Source of the DNA: Bimuria novae-zelandiae CBS 107.79
Lineage: Eukaryota; Ascomycota; Dothideomycetes; Pleosporales; Didymosphaeriaceae
Reading direction: 5' to 3'
DNA length: 64,000 nt
NCBI GenBank assembly: GCA_010015655.1
Contig: ML976676.1
Coordinates: 510,109-574,108 of the forward strand
Both the position numbers and the translations under genes were made by a program. The notes beneath the pieces were generated by a model, which was not told where the DNA came from, searched no databases, and worked only from the letters and a program-made list of their open reading frames with translations. Positions 48,959 to 58,035 of this stretch are shown here, in pieces (the first letter of the stretch is position 1; each line of letters starts with the position of its first letter).

Positions 48959-49555
48959 GTTCTTATTCTTTATCTAAACTATCGTATAAAATATGTAAAA
49001 GTTTAATAAAAAAGATACTATTCAAGAATTATGCTTCCTAAAGTAAAAGAGCTTTAGATATAATATTAAGATTTATAAATTCTGCTAACTCTAATATCGT
49101 ATAAAATGCTTAAAATTATACTATAATAGAAACTTAATAAGTTAACTAGATTATAAATAAGTTCAATTAATAAATTTCTTAGCTAGTAAGTTAAAATAAA
49201 TACAAAGATTACTATGCTAAAGCACTATATAAGATTGAAGTAACCCTTTTATAGTAGTAGTATATAAGTACGTAAAGAAAACGCTAGCTATAGCTTTTAA
49301 TATTTATAATTAATATCCTATCTGTTCCTGTAATAAGTAATAAACCAGAATAAGTATTTGCAGGAGGACGTCTTACGATATCGCTGGAGAGAATATAGCT
49401 TAGTGTATCAAGTGTTAAATATACAGAATGTATGAAAAGTTGGCACGAAAGTGGAATCCTGGTAGGAGAATAGCTAAAAGTACGTTGTACGATTGAAACG
49501 ATAGAAAAACGATAATAAGCGATAAAAACGATAAATAAGATAAAATACAGATAAA
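48959..49555. other. Transition from RIP-mutated DNA to the gene island
   Basis: TpA-rich sequence up to about 49330. After that the composition becomes ordinary, and from about 49495 to 49550 there is a cgataaaaacgata-type simple repeat. Related cgat/atcg words recur just right of the solo LTR (about 49750-49785). No gene is seen. Confidence 0.45.
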
Positions 49556-49560
49556 AAACT

Positions 49561-49744
49561 TGTCGCGGAAACTCGCTGGCTCCTGGCTAGAACTTTGTTG
49601 TACGAGCTGGGATTGAGCCGAGCAGCCGGATAGCCGAGCACGTGATCCCCCTGACTCCATAAACAGCCGAGCTTCCGAGTAGGACTTTCACTCCTTAATA
49701 GACTTTGTTTACGAGCTCCCTGATCGTTGTAACTGTGCGCCACA
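49561..49744 (+). mobile_element. Solo LTR (family D) with AAACT target duplication, 3' of the MFS gene
   Basis: A 184-bp unit, tgtcgcggaaactcgctggc...gtgcgccaca, flanked by aaact at 49556-49560 and 49745-49749. It is the unmutated relative of the family D LTRs at 33446-33617 and 35640-35811, sharing the gagccgagcagcc...agccgagcacg and ttaatagacttt...gagctcc blocks. It lies about 100 bp beyond the MFS stop codon, so it could contribute to that gene's 3' UTR or polyadenylation region. Confidence 0.9.
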
Positions 49745-49846
49745 AAACTAATAATCGTATCGTTTCTATCGTTGTATCGTTGACAACCCTGCTCTGTCCT
49801 GCATTTTCTTTACCACCGTTTGTTACTGACACCGTTGTCTCACTCC

Positions 49847-51580
49847 TCAGTGGCATTCAAGTGGTTGTTTCACAAAAAGAAATCCCCCCAACCAGAAGAA
49901 CGTTGGCACAGCCGCAACCGCCAACAACAGGCCGAGTATCCAAGCCATTGTCGCCCAACCTTCCTGCTCCACGAGGAACCCAGCCAGCAGTGGTCCCAAG
50001 GTACACCCTGCGGCAAACGCCATGTTAAACAATGCATAAGCCTGTGCGTACGCGCCTCCAGATCCGTACCCACGCATCCCACTCGCAAGCATCTTCTTCT
50101 CCTTCACTTCCACAACAGCCGAAATCTCCGCCATGATCGAAGGGAATGTTGCCGTCAAGCTCAATCCAATGAACACAAGCAGTATACATATTAGTACTTT
50201 GTCGTTGATCTTGTTTGTGTCGATGTAGCGTAGACAGATCAGCGGTGGTAATGCGCAAAGGAATCCAAGCGTTGCGAGATAGCGGCCACCGTAGCGATCG
50301 CTGAGCCAGCCAAATACCGGACCTAAGAATGACGGTATAACGATCGGGAGGAAGAGGAGCGCTGCACCCGTTGATGACCAGTGGAAAGTATCTGCAACGT
50401 GAATGGTAAGCACTGAATCGAAAGCTGACATGACGCTCGCTTGCATGATCGCTCCGAACAGCGCCGTGTCGAGACGGCGCGAATAGAGAAGTGAGAGTAG
50501 CGGCGGTAATCGTCCTCGAAGCTTCCGTTTCTTGGGTATGCTGTTCTCCGGCGCCGCATCCTCTACAGATCTTGGACGACCTTGCTCAGGATCTGTGGAG
50601 GAAGACGCCACGGGTTCTTGCTTCCCGGATCCATTTGACGGGTCTTGAACCGCCTCGCCGCTTTCTTGCCCTGGTTTACCCTGCTCATTCCAAGCGCTCG
50701 CCCTCCCGCCCGCCTCGGGATTCCATCTTGCTGCAACTTTTTTCTCGACAAGTAGCAAACGAAGTACGACGTCAAGGCCGATCAAAGCATACGCGATGCC
50801 GAATACCGCGCCATATCCAGCGCGATCAAACACTATACCCCCAAGCAACGGTCCTAGCAAGATGCCCACGCTCATGCCTGCTCCAACATACCCCATGGCC
50901 TGCGCAAGCCTCTCCTGCGGTACCGTATCCGCCAACAGTGCTAATCCTACTACCCACCTGCCCACCATTAGCATTTTCCTCACGCACTTCCTGTCCACCA
51001 CTCCCCAAATCCTACCACAAGAGCAAAAGAACCTCAGAACTTACACAACCGCCGCACTACTCCCCTGCAAAACCCTTCCAGCAATCATAACCCCAATCCC
51101 ATTCCCAACATGTAGCAGCACCGTCGCGCCTAGCAGCGCAAACAGCCCCACGAGCAACGGCGACCGCCGCGACGCACTATGATCGGCTATCCATCCGCAG
51201 ATAGGCGACCAGAAGAGCAGCGCGGCGGCGTAGATGGCGATGAGCACGGCGACCCAATATTGGACGCGGTCAGGGGCGACATGGGCGCGGGAGGAGAGGG
51301 AGAAGGGGACGACGGGGACGATGAGGGCGTAGAGTATCATGTCCTGGGGTGGTTAGCGAAGGTAATTGGTGTATGGTGGGGTCCGGTGGAAGGGTGGACG
51401 TTGAGGTGAGGGGAGGGATGGGTGAGGAGGGAAGGAGCGAGGCGGAGAGAGATGTGCTACCGTAAATATGGCAAGCGCAATCGTCGCGACGATAAAAGCT
51501 TCAGAGCTCCGATATTTGAGTAGATAGGGCGGCGTTGTGCCTTGTTGCGTGAGGCTTTGCAACCATAATGGGCGGCGCAT
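49847..51580 (-). CDS. Major facilitator superfamily transporter (DHA1, VMAT-like)
   Basis: Three exons on the minus strand: 51580-51461, 51343-51045, 50957-49847, giving 509 residues. Intron 1 (51344-51460, 117 bp) is GTAGCA...CCCAG with a GCTAAC branch site; intron 2 (50958-51044, 87 bp) is GTAAGT...GGCAG with GCTAAT. Joining keeps the frame and yields I-F-T-D-M-I-L-Y across the first junction. About 12 membrane segments are expected. Motif A is seen in both halves (G-W-I-A-D-H-S-A-S-R-R and G-W-L-S-D-R-Y-G-G-R). A G-P-L-L-G-G / G-P-L-L-A-G motif-C-like signature closes TM5 and TM11. A long, charged, low-complexity loop (about 85 residues) separates the halves. It is probably a proton antiporter for small molecules at the plasma or vacuolar membrane; the substrate is unknown. 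The start is the Met of M-R-R-P-L-W-L-Q; an in-frame upstream Met at 51790 is possible but gives a non-conserved-looking extension. Confidence 0.87.
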
Positions 51581-52872
51581 CTCTTTCTCCACGTCTTCCT
51601 CTGTCTCTAGCTCTTTTCGTGCTTGATGCCAACCAAGTCTCTGAATTCCGTCTCTTGTGTATCCTTCAAATTTGGATTGTTGACGTTTTCTTACGCTGTC
51701 GTGGTCTCCCGATGCCAGATTGTACTCGCGTATCCTCGAGCGTACAGCGCCGTCTTCGCGCGGAAATCGACCACCCCGAGGAGAACACAATACGCTAATC
51801 CGAACACTAAGCGCTTATCATAGGTGAGCTTTCTTCACGACGTATCGCGCAGGTGGACACACTGCGTCGAGTGGCAAGGGGGCCAGGGTGGAAAGGGCGA
51901 TTTTCAATGACTCGTGCCCGTGTGCTCCGCGGACGCCGAGGCTGCCTCTAAGGCTTGTTTGGGACGAATACGAGGTACGCCTAAGTATGATGGGAGCCAA
52001 CTCTGGGCATTGATACCTGGAGGGCAAGATGTTGATCAGGATTATTTGGGTGTTTTGGATTTTGGCGAGGCTGTGGAGGGAGTGTAGTGGTTGGGGTAGG
52101 CTGCGTGTAGTGTTCACCGAAGAATCGCCGAGATATGGGGGGGATCTCCGAGAGTTGAAAGGGGCGCGGTTGCCTTCTTTGATAACTACGACAAGAACAA
52201 CAACAACAACAACCATGTCATGTTGGGGACGACACGCTGAGCTTTCAGAACTTTGCGTTTCGAAAATTACAGTATGTTCGTGTTGAGTTATGCTGTGGCT
52301 TCCAGAAGCCGCGAAGGACGAAGACATTCAACGACCACGTCATCGCTATCACCGCCGTGCTCTATAGGCTTCATTGTGCTATACCTCATTAAAGGAGAGC
52401 TCGCTACCACAAGGATTTTCAAGCCCTCTCTGTCGGCGTGGACTTCTTTCGCCCCCGCCATGTCGTGTCCATCAGGCAGGCTTATTTCAAAATTCAGCCT
52501 GCTCTGCTCCCAGCGTTACTTGTTGTTCTGCAGTCGGGATCCTCAGCATGTGTCATATTTATGCAGCAAATGAAGTGGACGAGTTCGCGAGCATAAGATC
52601 CGGTCAAGGGTAGCGCCCTCTCGTGACACAGCTGCCATACACAACAATCATCAGAGCCGACCCCAGGACCATTTGAAACAATCGCAGATCATTTTCACAC
52701 GCTATTGGTCCTGATTACTGGATGGTCGCCATATCGATGGTGTATAGCCTCCGCCACATCGCTTGGGATGGGCCGACCAGGCTGACACATCGACACCGGC
52801 ATTTATAGCTTGCTGTGGACTTGCTTTTTTCTTTCCCAAGCCCGAGATTTTACGTTATACTCATTGATAAAT
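51581..52872. promoter_or_regulatory. Shared upstream region of the divergent MFS and CorA-like genes
   Basis: A 1.3-kb intergenic region of ordinary composition between two head-to-head genes, so it must hold both promoters. A (CAA)n run lies at about 52191-52214. Open frames on both strands here (for example 51818-52327 minus, 52253-52573 plus) lack recognisable domains, and I do not call them genes. No specific transcription-factor site can be supported. Confidence 0.5.
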
Positions 52873-54655
52873 ATGGAGAAACGCCGATATTTGGCTTTGT
52901 TGAAAGACCCACGGACGTTCATCGTTGCTGATCACCTCTCGTATGCCGAAGTACGGGCATCCGAGGTAGGCCTCGTATCCGGGTGGCACTGCCATTGCTT
53001 AAAGCTTAGGTGCCTACCACACATTCGTTCCGCAGAGGGAATATAGCCGAGAAGAATCTAGGTGAATGGCTAAAGAACGATGTGAGACTGTGAGAACTAT
53101 CGATAGTATTGCATACTGAGGTAGAGACACCAGGCCAAAACCCAAGTAGGGAAGTCATTTGACAAGCTTCGCGTGCTGTAGGCTCCTCTACTTCTATGTT
53201 GATGAGGTCATAATAACATGCACAGAGCCTGTACATCGGTAGCCAATTCGGATCACCGCCCTGCTCTTGCATTGAGCCGAGAAATGTACGAGACCTTAGT
53301 AGAAGAGTGGAAGCTTCCTCTTTCTCTGCTCTTTGTTCTCAGTACAAGGACATCATGCTTTGTCCCATTCGAAAGTATAGAGCACAACGTCACAGGTTCG
53401 CAAACACTCCAGTAGACCTCCGCATCTAACATCTTGACTTAAAGGTCACGTCTTCCAAACTATCGACAAGAACGGACGGTCGTTCACTTGCGCTTTAAGC
53501 CGATCTATGAACACGCACGAAACAAACATTCTACTCGTCGGCCTGCAACCCGCAGAGTTCGATGTCATGTGCGACGAGCTTTCTACCTCAACCCCCCTTA
53601 CCGCCTGCCCTACGTTCGTACCTCTCTGTCTCATAGACATGGTTAACGAAATCATCGAGCATGATCTTGAGGCTGGCCGCATCAGAATGCACAACAACAT
53701 GCTCCAGCTGGGTCTCGGCAAGTCTGTTCCTGGAGACGTGTATGTGGACTGCAGTAACCATCATTACGACTTCGTGCCTATCACGCGTGCGCTCACCGGT
53801 CTGTCTGCTAATCTGGCGAAATGCGAACTTGCTTGCGAGGCGCACTCGCTTCTGCTAGATCAGATGGACGGGGAGCGCGAGAAGTGGACAAGCAAGCTGG
53901 ACGATACGCAGAGGGAGAGATGGGCGGAGCATGCAGCGGCCTTGCAGATACGCAGTGATAGGCTGAGAGAGTGGATGCAGGGCATGAAGCCGAGGACGAA
54001 GTATCTCGCCAAGCGGTCACAGGCGTATATACAGCAGGTACGTAGTTCAACTGCATCCCGTTTCTTTACTAGAGATGTTGGGACGACGTTGGTGAAAGTC
54101 TATATCACGCTGACTGCGCGGGACGATTTAGGTAAACACATTCATGGCGCAGAAAGACAACGCGCTCAACATGCAAACGGCTGAAGCTTCGCTCAATCTT
54201 TCGCGCGCCAGCTACCGCGACTCTGCCACCATGATCGCCATCGCGAACGACTCGAAGCAAGTCGCGCTCGTAACGTCGAAAGATTCGTCTTCGATGTTTA
54301 TCATCGCGACCCTGACTTTGGTTTTCCTCCCGCCAACGTTCACTGCTGTAAGTACTCTCTCTTTTATCTGATACCCCTTCAACTGTCCTACAGTGAATAG
54401 CCGTGTTGAGCTGTGTTCGCTAATGCACCGCAGACACTGTTCAGCACACAATTCTTCGACCTGAAGGCGGACACAGAGAGCATGACGTCGTCGCGCTTCT
54501 GGCTATACTGGGCCGTGACGGTGCCATTGACAGTGGTGACGCTAGCGAGTGCGGCTTTTTTCTGGAAAATGCGGTATAAGAAATTTGGAGGGAGGTTAGA
54601 GAGGCGCGGGAGTTGGGTGTCGAGTATGGAGAAGGGGGTTCATTGGCAGCCTTGA
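52873..54655 (+). CDS. CorA-like Mg2+ transporter-fold membrane protein
   Basis: Six-exon model, 440 residues: 52873-52940, 53036-53089, 53226-53395, 53445-54037, 54132-54347, 54434-54655. The last four exons are firm: phases agree, and introns have GT...AG ends with TCTAAC (53424), CTGAC or GCTAAT branch-like sites. The first two are plausible but less certain. A soluble N-terminal part (T-I-D-K-N-G-R-S-F and H-E-T-N-I-L-L-V-G-L-Q-P blocks) leads to a helical region and ends in two membrane helices. The first (I-I-A-T-L-T-L-V-F-L-P-P-T-F-T-A) carries the F-L-P-x-T-F motif of fungal CorA-like proteins; the second starts R-F-W-L-Y-W-A-V-T-V-P. The G-M-N signature of true CorA/Mrs2 channels is not seen, so ion transport is unproven. 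A conservative start would be the Met at 53284 (380 residues). Confidence 0.78.
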
Positions 54656-55360
54656 GAGCCCTAACGCGACGGTAGGCCTTTCTTCCGTTCGGTCCAGGGA
54701 ATTACAATCACTATCATTCATTTCCTTTCACTGCATTTCCTCGTAGCACAGTCGTCAGAAAAACCTTTCGGCACTTATGAGCTTGGTGATGCATAATGCC
54801 TGCATATGTACCCCACAACGCCACTTTCTCCCCTGACACTATTGCAATATAATTCAACCTAATAGGGCCGCCACCGCACTCGGCAAAATGCAAGGAACAT
54901 ACACCCGCAATCCCGCCGCTACGACTGCGCTTCCATATTGACGCCCTCTGGCCGGCGAAGAAGCTCGTCTGCTAGTCGTATGAGGGATCGAGTGATCATG
55001 GAAAGCGGCTTGTAGCAGACTGAGCAGATTTGATGGATGGGGTGAGTCCACCAACCAAAGTTCCTGGGGAGAACAGTATGTGGGAGGACGGAAATGGAGA
55101 TCCATAAGCTGGGTAGCTGAAGATTGACAGAGTGGAGGCTAGTATAGGGGAATGCCAATCAATCGCTGTCTGCGTAAAACCGTTCATTCGAAACAAACGC
55201 ATCCTCAAGCGCATACGACCGCAATGCCGACTGCAGCCCAACAAGAATATTAAGCCAGATGTAGCTGCACCTACTAAATTCCAACCCATACATCAATCAG
55301 CGCAGGTGTCCCAGTATTCCCCTCTTACCACTTTCCCCTCCAATATTCTTAACTATCGTC
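54656..55360. promoter_or_regulatory. Intergenic region with the GH45 promoter
   Basis: A 700-bp region of ordinary composition, holding the 3' UTR of the CorA-like gene and the promoter of the endoglucanase gene. A pyrimidine-rich stretch (ccactttcccctcc, about 55328-55341) lies just before the start codon, as often in highly expressed fungal genes. Frames on either strand show no domain. Confidence 0.5.
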
Positions 55361-56146
55361 ATGGTCTCTTTGAAGCAGTTGTTCCTCGCGGTACTCACTA
55401 CCTCTGTGGGCGCACAAAGCGGCTCTGGGAAAACGACGCGCTACTGGGACTGCTGTAAAGGCTCGTGCGGCTGGTCCGGTAAAGCCGCCGTGAACCAGCC
55501 CATCAGCAGCTGCGACAAGAACGACGCTCCGCTCGCCAACATGGGCGCGAAGAGCGCATGCGACCAAGGCGGAGGCCAGGCGTACATGTGCAGCTCACAG
55601 AGCCCGTGGGCCGTCGACAATACGCTGGCATATGGGTTTGCAGCTGTGAAGTTGGCGGGCGGGTCGGAGAGCTCGTGGTGTTGTGCTTGTTATGAGTGAG
55701 TCGCCTTCCATTCAACTCTTGATGAGCTGTGGAGGTGGGGTGTGAAGAAGAAGAAGGAATGATGAACAGAGCTAATGCCAAACAGACTGACGTTCACATC
55801 CGGACCCGTCACCGGCCAGAAATTGGTCGTCCAAGCGACAAACACGGGCGGCGATCTCGGGCAGAATCACTTCGATCTGGCGATGCCGGGAGGTGGTGTG
55901 GGTATGTTCAACGCGTGCACCAACCAGTGGGGTGCGCCGCCCAATGGATGGGGCGCGCAGTATGGCGGCATCTCGTCGCGCGAGGATTGTGATGGGTTTC
56001 CGGAGAAACTTAAGGAGGGGTGTTATTGGCGCTTCGACTGGTTTAAAGGCGCTGATAACCCGGATGTTACATTCAAGAAGGTTACGTGTCCGAAGGCGAT
56101 TACGGATAAGTCGGGGTGTATTCGTAATGGAGAGCACCCGCAGTGA
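55361..56146 (+). CDS. Secreted endo-beta-1,4-glucanase, glycoside hydrolase family 45
   Basis: Two exons, 55361-55695 and 55786-56146, give 231 residues. The 90-bp intron is GTGAGT...AACAG with a GCTAAT branch site; joining gives C-C-A-C-Y-E-L-T-F-T-S-G-P across the junction. Residues 1-18 form a signal peptide (cleavage likely after V-G-A). The mature enzyme starts at the family signature T-R-Y-W-D-C-C-K; D30 is the expected catalytic base. The H-F-D-L-x-x-P-G-G-G-V-G block has D142 as the expected acid. The numerous Cys residues and C-Y-W-R-F-D-W-F block match fungal EGV/Cel45A-type enzymes. It cuts internal beta-1,4 bonds of cellulose with inversion. There is no CBM1 or linker, so it is a single-domain form. 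The frame is clean of RIP although TE sequence starts about 150 bp beyond its stop. Confidence 0.96.
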
Positions 56147-56319
56147 GGGAGGTTATCGGTGGTTTCGTAAAATCCCGCTACACATGTGATCTGGGCGCTT
56201 GTTAGGTAATCGCTTCCTGCGCGTCATTTGACCCCACCTATTTTTCCGTACAATCGGATGCCGTACATGAATTCATTCCTTTAAACAATACCTTGCTATT
56301 ATCCTTAAGGGTTATCGTG

Positions 56320-57925
56320 ATGCTAGCCAAAAGTCGTAAACGTAAGAGTACTTAGGTATTTAAGGGGGGCAAGAATCTACCCTAGGCAACGCGGGCAGCT
56401 AAAAAGTCGCGTATAATAAAGTTACCTCGCAAAAAAACTCTTAAAAAAGTAAAGGCTAGGGCACCTTTATAAAAAATAGTAAATAAAGCTAATTATATAA
56501 CTACTGCTAAGGCAGCCAAGGCAGAGTAACTTAAAGATAAGGATATTAAGGAGTAAGAGATATACCTAGAGGATAGCCTATTATTAGCCTAGCTAAGTCC
56601 TTTTATATAATAATTAGATAAGGAGCTCGCTAAGGTAATTAATAAGACTTACGTAAGGTGTCGCTATAAAGCGTACTATAATAATAAGATAGTTAACAGC
56701 GTAGAGGATAGTAATTATAAGTAACTACTTAGTAGTCTAATAGCGGGCGAGGTTTGGAGATAGGCTAATAGCGTTGTTGTGGAGATAAGCACCTAGGAGA
56801 AAGTCTTTATTAAAAGCCTTACTATTATTATATATTTAAGTTAAACTTTAGTAAAGGATTACATAGTAAACGCTTTTAAACGCGGGGAGAGTTGCCTACG
56901 TTTTACTAACGTAAAAACCAGCGTGGAAGAGTTACTACAATTAGCGCCCCTAGGGGCCACTACGTGCATGGATTTTAACTTAGTGCTACTACTAGAGTCA
57001 CCTCAGGTGCCTGCTTTAAGTCAGTCACGCGTAGGTGGCCTACAAGGCTCTTAGGTATAACTCACCGCTACTAATCGCCAACTCGCTAAGCTGCCAGACG
57101 TCATGGCGATTAACCAGATAGGCAATAGGCTAGCCATCTAAATACGGGACGCGTGGAGGTGCCAGGACACCATGTGCTCGAACTACGCCCATGTGTGCTA
57201 CTTTTAGCGTACTGAATCGTTGCTAGTGCGATTCTCCGATCATATGCCCGTCGAGGGCAATATAGTCGCCATATAGGCCCGCGAGATATCGCTGCAAAGG
57301 TGTACAGTTGCAGTGCCGTCAGACAACGTTCGGTTAATAATAGCGAGATCTCGTGGGCAGGCTGGGCGACGGCGGAGGAGGAGCGACTCTAACGGCAAGC
57401 CTATAATAAAAAATATGCTTAAATTACTAATCGTGTCTACGGCAAGTTAATTAGCATAAAATTAGCTATCTTAAAGATTGCCTGCCAAGCAGCGAGAACC
57501 TAATCGCCTACTAGACAACCTGCTAGTTTTAACGTAGGATCTATTAACTTATAGTAACGTAAAGGAGCTTTACTATATAACACTGCTTTTCCTGTGGTAG
57601 TAGCTTAACAAGGGTCCACATAAAGATCGCAGAGATGTGAGAAAGGTCTTTACTATAGTTAAGAATAACAGAATCGATATTAACATGCTTATAAATCCTT
57701 CGGAGGCTAGCATGCTATATACCTTATAACAAGAGGTGTAGGAGCTGCTGCTACCTCTACTACTTAAACTTTAAGTATATGCCGTCCGATAGTAGCGTAG
57801 ATTTAAAGGACTAACTCTAGAGCAAAAAGCTTAGTGCCTAGAGAATATAAAGAAGGAGAAAGAGCGTGTAGAGCAAGAGGAGCAAGAGGAGGACGAGGAC
57901 AAGGAGAGCTTATTTATATAGTAAA
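56320..57925 (+). pseudogene. RIP-broken gene of unknown function with Cys motif and acidic tail
   Basis: One frame, from ATG 56320 to about 57925 (about 535 codons), is interrupted only by TAA/TAG that sit where Gln or Trp codons could have been. No frameshift was noticed. The N-terminus is basic (A-K-S-R-K-R-K-S), followed by Lys/Ala-rich sequence. At about 57103-57330 a well-preserved block reads I-N-Q-I-G-N-R-L, then W-R-C-x4-C-x6-C, then S-D-H-M-P-V-E-G-N-I-V-A-I and A-V-P-S-D-N-V-R. The C-terminus (about 57850-57910) is a Glu/Lys/Asp-rich coiled-coil-like stretch. From memory the W-C-C-C block recalls a widespread family of uncharacterised ascomycete proteins, which I cannot verify here. 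It could be an accessory gene of a transposon or a host gene mutated by duplication and RIP. Confidence 0.6.
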
Positions 57926-58035
57926 TGTAAAAAGTTACTAAAGCTTTTGGCCAGGTTGCTAACGTTAATTTTGTAGTTGCTTGTACTTTACGCTCTGGTT
58001 GTATTATTAATCGCTCCTAGATAGGGCGCGTTGTA

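Noticed and set aside
49705..51182. Plus-strand open frames opposite the MFS gene (for example 50491-51090)
   Set aside because: Shadow frames of a GC-rich coding strand; the minus strand carries MFS motifs and matching splice sites.
51818..52327. 169-codon open frame on the minus strand upstream of the MFS gene
   Set aside because: Low-complexity composition, including a poly-Val run from the (CAA)n repeat; no domain, and it lies in the shared promoter region.
52253..52613. Overlapping plus-strand frames between the MFS and CorA-like genes
   Set aside because: No recognisable domain, no supporting splice signals; ordinary non-coding GC-balanced DNA gives such frames by chance.
54854..55289. 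Minus-strand frames between the CorA-like and GH45 genes
   Set aside because: Mutually overlapping frames with no domain, no credible start context and no splice model.
49847..56146. Possible biosynthetic gene cluster (transporter plus enzyme)
   Set aside because: No backbone synthase, tailoring enzyme or regulator is present; a cellulase and a CorA-like protein do not make a pathway with the MFS gene.
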